Below the pieces are notes generated by a model. The model saw only the letters and a list, made by a program, of their open reading frames with translations, searched no databases and was not told where the DNA came from. Below, in pieces: positions 7,005 to 11,573 of a stretch of 11,573 nucleotides of DNA. How positions within the stretch are numbered: the first letter of the stretch is position 1; every line of letters starts with the position of its first letter. The stretch comes from an uncultured Acidimicrobiaceae bacterium (lineage in GTDB: Bacteria > Actinomycetota > Acidimicrobiia > Acidimicrobiales > Ilumatobacteraceae). A program made the translations under genes and the position numbers. The stretch spans positions 1 through 11,573 of the forward strand of contig CAIVDG010000214.1 in assembly GCA_903904615.1 (NCBI GenBank), read 5' to 3'.

Positions 7005-7754
7005 TTATGCAACAACGCGTCCCGCATCGGGGCGCGTTGTCGTGTGTACCACCATCAGTCCATCGGGCGTTTTCCCTGCCGATGTGAGGTGGCCGCGGGC
7101 AAACCATGTGGCTCCAGACCCGGCCAGATGTGGCTGAATGCCATAGGTGGTGGCAATGAGTTCGCGCCAGGTGCGCAGTTCGGGCACTGCTTGAAGAGCT
7201 GCAGGTTCCAGATCGTTGTCGTTGTTGCCGGTGGGTCCACCCATGGCATCCCACGTTGCGTACACCAACGGAGTAGGGACATGAACGGGTGGGATGAACA
7301 ACGTGAGGTCCATCTGTTCGAATGGCAAGGGCGTCACTTTCTCGCCGATCCCTGCAACGTGGGCACGACCGCCAATCAGTGAGAACGGTATGTCGGCACC
7401 AAGAGTGGCGGCGTGAACGGGGTCGGTGTGTTCGGCCCAGCGAAGAACTGCAGCTGCGTCGGTGGAACCACCACCTAATCCGCCGCCGTGCGGAATGTTC
7501 TTTTCAATGTGAATACGTGCCGTGCGATTGCTGCGCGACAGAGCTTTGTGCACCAAGTTTGATTCACCGGTGGGAATACCAACTGCGAATGGTCCGCTGA
7601 CGGTGAGTTCCGTTGTGGGGGAACTTTCAATGCGAACGATGTCTGCAAGTGCGAGCGCAACCATCTCGGCATCGATGAGGTGGTACCCGTCTTCGCGAAC
7701 TCCGGTGACACGTAACGAAAGTGTGAGCTTTGCTGGCGCTTCACGTGTGGTCAT
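7005..7754 (-). CDS. ispE: 4-diphosphocytidyl-2-C-methyl-D-erythritol kinase (compact form)
   Basis: IspE phosphorylates CDP-methylerythritol with ATP in the MEP pathway to isoprenoids. Visible features are APAKLTLSLRV with probable catalytic Lys9, DGYH (22-25), the GHMP-kinase ATP loop PHGGGLGGGS (88-97), LGADIPF with probable catalytic Asp121, NDLEPAAL (180-187) and AGSGATWFARG near 211-221. At 249 aa it is short: E. coli IspE has 283 and M. tuberculosis about 306. From memory of the E. coli sequence, the segment between the ATP loop and the catalytic Asp is about 9 residues shorter. All key motifs remain, so it is probably active. The ATG start overlaps the rsmA stop (ATGA). The 3' end contains a strong hairpin facing the convergent bS22 gene. 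Confidence 0.94.
   Translation of the reverse strand: MTTREAPAKLTLSLRVTGVREDGYHLIDAEMVALALADIVRIESSPTTELTVSGPFAVGIPTGESNLVHKALSRSNRTARIHIEKNIPHGGGLGGGSTDAAAVLRWAEHTDPVHAATLGADIPFSLIGGRAHVAGIGEKVTPLPFEQMDLTLFIPPVHVPTPLVYATWDAMGGPTGNNDNDLEPAALQAVPELRTWRELIATTYGIQPHLAGSGATWFARGHLTSAGKTPDGLMVVHTTTRPDAGRVVA
7012..7040. terminator. Perfect 13-bp hairpin at the bS22/ispE convergent junction
   Basis: The inverted repeat begins ACAACGCGTCCCG and has loop CAT. It forms a 13-bp stem with one T-G pair when read on the plus strand. It lies 26 nt downstream of the bS22 stop and inside the last codons of ispE. No T run follows the stem in either direction (on the plus strand six T come before it), so it is not a canonical rho-independent terminator. 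Its position between convergent genes suggests two-way termination or mRNA 3'-end protection. Confidence 0.5.
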
Positions 7755-8578
7755 TCGCTGGCTCCCACAACATGTGCAAGACGAATCCAGTCGTGCACGC
7801 TCAGTTCTTCTGCGCGTGCCGTGGGCGCAATGTTTGCTGCATCGAATTGTTCTGGCGAGACGCGACCAGCCAGTGCTCCGCGCAGCATTTTGCGGCGCTT
7901 TGCAAATCCCATTTTCACTAATGAAAACAGTTGTTTTGGAGACAGATCAGAATCGAGTGGTTGTGGGTGTCGAACAATTTCTACGAGTGCAGATTCCACG
8001 TTCGGGCGGGGGAGAAAGACCGATGCAGGAACAAGACCAACGACGCGCGCAGTTGCATAGAAGGCCACTTTCACACTGAGCGCGCCGTATGCCTCGGTGG
8101 ATGGCGATGCGCTAAAGCGTTCGCCCACTTCTTTTTGCACCATGACCAACATGCGCTTTACTTGCGGCACAAAGTCCAAGATGTCGGCAACCAGTGGCGT
8201 CGCGACGTTGTAGGGAAGGTTTGCCACCAACGCCCAATCGTTGCTGCCCTCAAGTAGTTCTGCCCAATGAATCTTCATGGCGTCAGCATGGACAATGCGA
8301 ACATTGTCTAGGTGACCAACATTCTCCGTCAGTAGGGGAATGAGTGAGTCGTCTACTTCAACAGCCGTGACTTGTGCATTGGTCTCGGCTAACGCAAGCG
8401 TGAGGGAACCAAGCCCTGCGCCAATCTCTACAACGTGACCGTGTCCTTCAACGTTGGCAAGACGTGCAATGCGACGAACCGTGTTTGGGTCAACAACAAA
8501 GTTCTGCCCAAGCGCGCGTTTTGCTCGCAAGCCAGCGCCTTCTAGTTGGCGCGATGCGTCGCTACGAGAAAGTGTCAC
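7751..8578 (-). CDS. rsmA: 16S rRNA dimethyladenosine transferase RsmA (KsgA)
   Basis: RsmA uses S-adenosylmethionine to dimethylate two adjacent adenosines in helix 45 of 16S rRNA late in 30S assembly. The 275-aa product has the family N-terminus with LGQNFVVD (23-30), SAM-binding motif I EIGAGLGSLT (51-60), the acidic residue in TAVEVDDSL (71-79) and DAM (99-101). The catalytic motif is NLPYN (120-124). The C-terminal domain has FLPRPNVESALVEI and FAKRRKMLRGAL. The GTG start overlaps the TGA of the upstream small gene (GTGA) and the stop overlaps the ispE start (ATGA), so all three are probably translationally coupled. The rsmA-ispE pairing is common in actinobacteria. Confidence 0.97.
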   Translation of the reverse strand: MTLSRSDASRQLEGAGLRAKRALGQNFVVDPNTVRRIARLANVEGHGHVVEIGAGLGSLTLALAETNAQVTAVEVDDSLIPLLTENVGHLDNVRIVHADAMKIHWAELLEGSNDWALVANLPYNVATPLVADILDFVPQVKRMLVMVQKEVGERFSASPSTEAYGALSVKVAFYATARVVGLVPASVFLPRPNVESALVEIVRHPQPLDSDLSPKQLFSLVKMGFAKRRKMLRGALAGRVSPEQFDAANIAPTARAEELSVHDWIRLAHVVGASE

Positions 8579-9084
8579 CAGGTCAACTCGACAGGAATAG
8601 GTGCATCGACAAGTTCAGCAATCGCTTCAAAAACGCTGGCGTCCAAAGTGATGTCGAAAACACCAGAAGAATTCAAGACGATGTTCACATTGAAGCATTT
8701 TGTTTTCATGCCATTGTTCAAGTTGCGAACCGTTATTTCTGCGCCAAGCGGTGCAAGAGACGTGACGCATCCGGTTCGTGCCGATGTGGGGAATCGCTTA
8801 AACGATGCAGCTCCACGCGCCATCTGGCCATCATTGTCGGCGGGATAAGCAATTTGACCTTGTCCGTTCGGGTCGGCACTAATGGGGCCGTCAAGATTGG
8901 CGGGAGCGTCGGCTGTGTTATCGGTAGCAAGACCAAGATCGAGAGTTGTTGTGGTGGCCACACTGGTGTCGGTTTTGGTGGTGTCTGCAGAGCGTCCGGA
9001 CGCCATGAATCCGACGACAGCGATAGCAACAGTTGCCACGATGGCAACGGTGATGCGGTTCTTGTCGATACGTGAGAGATCCAT
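8575..9084 (-). CDS. Membrane-anchored protein with RlpA-like double-psi beta-barrel domain, catalytic residues apparently lost
   Basis: This 169-aa protein has a short basic N-terminus (MDLSRIDKNR), one membrane segment at about 11-28, a Thr/Asp/Ala-rich linker (about 33-75) and a folded C-terminal domain. It is probably anchored with the domain outside the membrane. Residues 105-169 (GCVTSLAPLGAEITVRNLNN, then KCFNVN, VFDITL and IPVELTW) resemble, from memory, actinobacterial RlpA-like barrels: CAHRTLPFGT, VTNLANG, a second Cys, NDRGP, RIIDLS and VRISW. Cys106 and Cys130 correspond to the cysteine pair of those proteins and may form a disulfide. The His of AHRT is replaced by Thr/Ser and the Asp of DRG by Asn134, so lytic transglycosylase activity is unlikely. 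It lies between tatD and rsmA, where mycobacteria carry rpfB. A GTAGG lies just before ATG 9084, 4 nt after the tatD stop. The exact role is unknown. Confidence 0.8.
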   Translation of the reverse strand: MDLSRIDKNRITVAIVATVAIAVVGFMASGRSADTTKTDTSVATTTTLDLGLATDNTADAPANLDGPISADPNGQGQIAYPADNDGQMARGAASFKRFPTSARTGCVTSLAPLGAEITVRNLNNGMKTKCFNVNIVLNSSGVFDITLDASVFEAIAELVDAPIPVELTW

Positions 9085-9088
9085 GTAC

Positions 9089-9862
9089 CTACGAATGTAT
9101 GCGCGGAAACGCCCGTAATGCGTTCGCGGTGGTGAGTGCAGCGAACTCTTGGGCGTCTACACCACGTAAATCGGCAATTGCTGTGCCCACAATGCCCACA
9201 TGTGCAGGTTCGTTTGGGCGACCACGATGTGGCACGGGCGCAAGGAATGGGCTGTCAGTCTCCACAAGAATGCGATCGCTCGGGCATTGAACAGCTGCTT
9301 CACGAAGTTCTACCGCGTTCTTGAAAGTGACAATTCCGCTGAACGATAGGTACGCACCTCGGTTGACGCATTCTCGTGCTTCTTCTGGCCCGCCCGTGAA
9401 GCAGTGAATGATGGTGTTGCTCGGAATGCCTTCAGCGTCAAGAACATCGTAAGTGTCTTGCCATGCATCGCGTGTGTGAATAACGAGGGTGAGGTTGTGC
9501 TGATGCGCAAGTGCAATTTGTTCTGCGAAGGCGCGCATTTGCACATCGCGAGGCGAATGTTCGTAGTAGTAATCCAAACCGCATTCGCCAATTCCAACTA
9601 CTCGCGGCGAATCGATGAACGGAACAATTGAATCAACACCTTGAGTAGCGTCGTGCGGATGTAGCCCGATAGTTGCCCACACATCGTCGTTCGAGTTGGC
9701 AATAGAAAGCGCTTGGGTGCATGTCTCTGCATCGCATCCAATGACGACAAAGCGCTCAACGCCAGCTTCACGGGCGCGCGTGAGAGATTCGTGAGATGCA
9801 AATGCCATCTTGTCGTCGTGAATGTGGCAATGAGTGTCGGTCCAGCCGCGTGCGTAACTCAT
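9089..9862 (-). CDS. tatD: TatD-family metal-dependent deoxyribonuclease
   Basis: TatD proteins are cytoplasmic TIM-barrel hydrolases of the amidohydrolase superfamily. Characterised members are 3'-5' exonucleases linked to DNA repair and DNA degradation. The 257-aa product has every metal-binding motif: THCHIH with His11 and His13, GIGECGLDYYYE with Glu93, VIHTRDA with His129, IHCFTGG with His153 and ETDSPFLAPVPHRG with Asp203. The length is normal for the family. The ATG start overlaps the metG stop as ATGA, and the next gene starts 4 nt after its stop. The metG-tatD neighbourhood is widespread in bacteria, but no functional link is proven. Confidence 0.96.
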   Translation of the reverse strand: MSYARGWTDTHCHIHDDKMAFASHESLTRAREAGVERFVVIGCDAETCTQALSIANSNDDVWATIGLHPHDATQGVDSIVPFIDSPRVVGIGECGLDYYYEHSPRDVQMRAFAEQIALAHQHNLTLVIHTRDAWQDTYDVLDAEGIPSNTIIHCFTGGPEEARECVNRGAYLSFSGIVTFKNAVELREAAVQCPSDRILVETDSPFLAPVPHRGRPNEPAHVGIVGTAIADLRGVDAQEFAALTTANALRAFPRIHS

Positions 9863-11367
9863 GAAATGGTGCGCCGTGGGAAGAGCGGATCACCCTTCTC
9901 GACGGGTTGTCCCGGCGTGTATTGGCCCCATTGAACATCGGTAGGAATACGACACTGCTCGATGTCTGTGGTCATTCCGATTCGACGCCAAATCTCGCGC
10001 GCCGTATCGGGCATTGCAGGAAACGCGAGGATGGTGACTATACGGAGTGCTTCGAGAGCATCGCCCATGACTTCGTCGACGTGCGTTCCGGGTTCTGCTT
10101 TCCACGGCTCGTTGTTTTCAAGGTGCGCATTGGTTGCACGAATGAGTTGCCATGTTGCTTCCAGCGCACGTGACGGTTGCACTTGTTCCCAATGCGCCAT
10201 GGTGTCGGCAACAGACAGTGCAGCAATAGATGCGAGCGGACTATTTGGCGACGGCGCGGTGCCGAGCCCGTTGCACTTTTTGCCGACAACAGTTGCAACG
10301 CGTGCAGCCAAGTTGCCCAAGTTGTTGGCAAGGTCTGAGTTGTAGCGACCAATGAGACCTTCGTACGTGAAGTCTCCGTCGCTGCCGTAGGTGGTTTCGG
10401 CAAGTACATAGTAGCGGAAACCGTCAACACCAATTTCATCCACCATGTCGAGTGGATTCACCACGTTTCCGGATGTCTTCGACATTTTCTCGCCACCGAC
10501 CAATAGCCAACCACCAACGGCCCAACCCTTTGGTGGCTCAATGCCTGCAGACATAAGCATTGCGGGCCAATACACGTTGTGGAATCGAACAATGTCTTTA
10601 CCGATGAGGTGGTGATTCACGGGCCACCATTCGTTGAACTTTGCGTCGTCGGTTCCGTAGCCAATCGCTGTGATGTAGTTGGCAAGCGCATCGAACCACA
10701 CGTAGGCAACGTGTGATGGATCGAACGGCAAGGGGATTCCCCATGTGAGTGTTTTGCGACTAACGGAGAAGTCGTGAAGGCCCTGCTTGATGAACCCGAG
10801 TACTTCATTGACGCGGTGCTCGGGAACAACTGCACCCGGATGCGATGAATACCAGTCGATGAGTCGTTGTTCGAAACGAGACAAGCGGAAGAAATAGTTC
10901 TCTTCTTCAACATGTTCAACGGGACGCTTGTGAATGGGGCAGTTGCCGTTGTCGAGATCGTCTTCGGTGAAGTACGCCTCGCATGCAACGCAGTACAAGC
11001 CTTTATATGTGTCTAGTTCAATGTCGCCCGCATCGAAACAGGCCTGCAGCAGTTTGACGACTCCGGCTTTGTGACGCGCTTCGGTGGTGCGAATGAAGTC
11101 GTTGTTGGAGATATTGAGTCGTTCCCATGCCTGCTGAAAAAGCGGAGCGATGGAATCGGTGAATTCTTGTGGGGTCGTCCCGGCAGCGTCGGCCGCTTGT
11201 TGAATTTTCAGGCCGTGTTCGTCGGTGCCGGTAAGGAAGTACACGTCGTCGCCAAGAAGGCGATGCCAGCGGGCAAGGGCGTCGCCAACAATGGTGGTGT
11301 ACGCATGCCCAAGGTGCGGGCGCGCGTTCACGTAATAGATAGGAGTGGTGAGGTAGTACTTGCCCAC
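9859..11367 (-). CDS. metG: Methionyl-tRNA synthetase
   Basis: MetRS charges initiator and elongator tRNA-Met with methionine. This class I enzyme of 502 aa begins GKYYLTTPIYYVNARPHLGH with the HIGH-type motif HLGH at 18-21. The zinc knuckle has Cys126 and Cys129 (CVAC) and Cys143 and His146 (CPIH), the pattern of the short MetRS type in Thermus and mycobacteria. The other class I signature is KMSKT at 294-298. The anticodon-binding helical domain fills the C-terminal third, and there is no C-terminal EMAP-like tRNA-binding domain. The start is GTG 11367, with no Shine-Dalgarno sequence but a TAGCCT box 6 nt upstream, consistent with a leaderless mRNA. It heads the minus-strand metG-tatD-DPBB-rsmA-ispE unit and overlaps tatD by 4 nt. 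Confidence 0.98.
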   Translation of the reverse strand: MGKYYLTTPIYYVNARPHLGHAYTTIVGDALARWHRLLGDDVYFLTGTDEHGLKIQQAADAAGTTPQEFTDSIAPLFQQAWERLNISNNDFIRTTEARHKAGVVKLLQACFDAGDIELDTYKGLYCVACEAYFTEDDLDNGNCPIHKRPVEHVEEENYFFRLSRFEQRLIDWYSSHPGAVVPEHRVNEVLGFIKQGLHDFSVSRKTLTWGIPLPFDPSHVAYVWFDALANYITAIGYGTDDAKFNEWWPVNHHLIGKDIVRFHNVYWPAMLMSAGIEPPKGWAVGGWLLVGGEKMSKTSGNVVNPLDMVDEIGVDGFRYYVLAETTYGSDGDFTYEGLIGRYNSDLANNLGNLAARVATVVGKKCNGLGTAPSPNSPLASIAALSVADTMAHWEQVQPSRALEATWQLIRATNAHLENNEPWKAEPGTHVDEVMGDALEALRIVTILAFPAMPDTAREIWRRIGMTTDIEQCRIPTDVQWGQYTPGQPVEKGDPLFPRRTIS

Positions 11368-11373
11368 TCGTTC

Positions 11374-11379
11374 AGGCTA
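11374..11379 (-). promoter_or_regulatory. Candidate -10 box of the metG operon (leaderless)
   Basis: TAGCCT (TANNNT) is followed by 6 nt and the GTG at 11367. A weak CCGACT lies 18 nt upstream as a possible -35. The 75-nt gap also carries the divergent thioesterase promoter. Confidence 0.45.
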
Positions 11380-11429
11380 GGGCACAGAGGGTGCTGGTAG
11401 TCGGTTCGTTTTCTCGCGTGGTGATTTCA

Positions 11430-11435
11430 TACGCT
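11430..11435 (+). promoter_or_regulatory. Candidate -10 box of the thioesterase gene
   Basis: TACGCT (TANNNT) lies 7 nt before ATG 11443. No Shine-Dalgarno sequence and no clear -35 are visible. The spacing again suggests a leaderless start. Confidence 0.4.
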
Positions 11436-11442
11436 TGAACAA

Positions 11443-11573
11443 ATGCCCTTCGAGTTCGATACCGCCATTGCTGCAACACCACTTGGCGAAGGTGTGTACG
11501 ACACGCCCGTCGAGGACCGTTGGGACATCAATGGCAATGCCAATGGTGGGTACTTGTTGGCGTTAGTGGCAAA
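11443..11573 (+). CDS. Acyl-CoA thioesterase-like hotdog protein, N-terminal fragment
   Basis: An open frame starts at ATG 11443 and runs off the right edge after 43 complete codons. The visible part begins MPFEFDTAIAATPLGEGVYD, followed by DRWDINGNANGGYLLALVA. The pattern of a short beta hairpin, then an aromatic residue and Asn-Gly-Gly-Tyr leading into a hydrophobic helix, is typical of TesB-like acyl-CoA thioesterases of the hotdog fold, where (H/N)GGY begins the central helix. Such enzymes hydrolyse acyl-CoA to free fatty acid and CoA. Substrate range cannot be judged from this fragment. It is divergent from metG across a 75-nt gap and has no visible tie to the neighbouring genes. Confidence 0.7.
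   Translation, partial: MPFEFDTAIAATPLGEGVYDTPVEDRWDINGNANGGYLLALVA

Noticed and set aside
8575..9084. Small gene between tatD and rsmA as a resuscitation-promoting factor (Rpf)
   Set aside because: Only the position matches. The protein lacks the lysozyme-like Rpf domain and G5 domain, and its C-terminus fits a double-psi barrel better.
1..11573. CRISPR arrays, insertion sequences, toxin-antitoxin or defence genes
   Set aside because: No spaced direct repeats, transposase motifs, terminal inverted repeats or defence domains were found. The coding space is filled by housekeeping genes.

Overview
The window is a conserved housekeeping segment of a moderate-GC actinobacterium. Gene order and protein character suggest the class Acidimicrobiia (aquatic Ilumatobacter-like lineages), but this is inferred without any search. 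Actinobacterial signs are a mycobacterial-type bS22 micro-protein, a two-domain CTC-type bL25, the metG-tatD-X-rsmA-ispE order, the prs-rplY-pth-mfd order, GTG starts and many 4-nt stop/start overlaps. I see no phage, transposon, CRISPR array or defence gene.

Layout. Almost everything lies on the minus strand and is read from high to low coordinates. Block A is metG, tatD, a small membrane-anchored protein, rsmA and ispE (11367 down to 7005), one tightly coupled unit with 4-nt overlaps or a 4-nt gap at every junction. A divergent acyl-CoA thioesterase-like gene begins at 11443 on the plus strand and runs off the window. Between blocks A and B are a convergent plus-strand micro-gene for ribosomal protein bS22 (6894-6986, 30 aa) and tRNA-Gln(TTG) on the minus strand. 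Block B is prs, a terminator, rplY, pth, mfd and a parvulin-type lipoprotein gene cut off at base 1.

Function. Block A covers tRNA charging (MetRS), 16S rRNA dimethylation (RsmA), isoprenoid precursor synthesis (IspE), a TatD nuclease and one envelope protein. Block B covers PRPP supply (Prs), 5S rRNA binding (bL25), peptidyl-tRNA recycling (Pth), transcription-coupled repair (Mfd) and envelope protein folding (parvulin).

The best leads are modest. One is the unannotated bS22 micro-gene. Another is a double-psi beta-barrel (RlpA-like) protein, apparently without catalytic residues, in the chromosomal slot where mycobacteria carry rpfB. The others are a repeated -10-like box 6-8 nt before several first codons, which suggests leaderless transcripts, a perfect 13-bp hairpin between convergent bS22 and ispE, and an IspE with an internal deletion. 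I did not find a convincing new multi-gene system.
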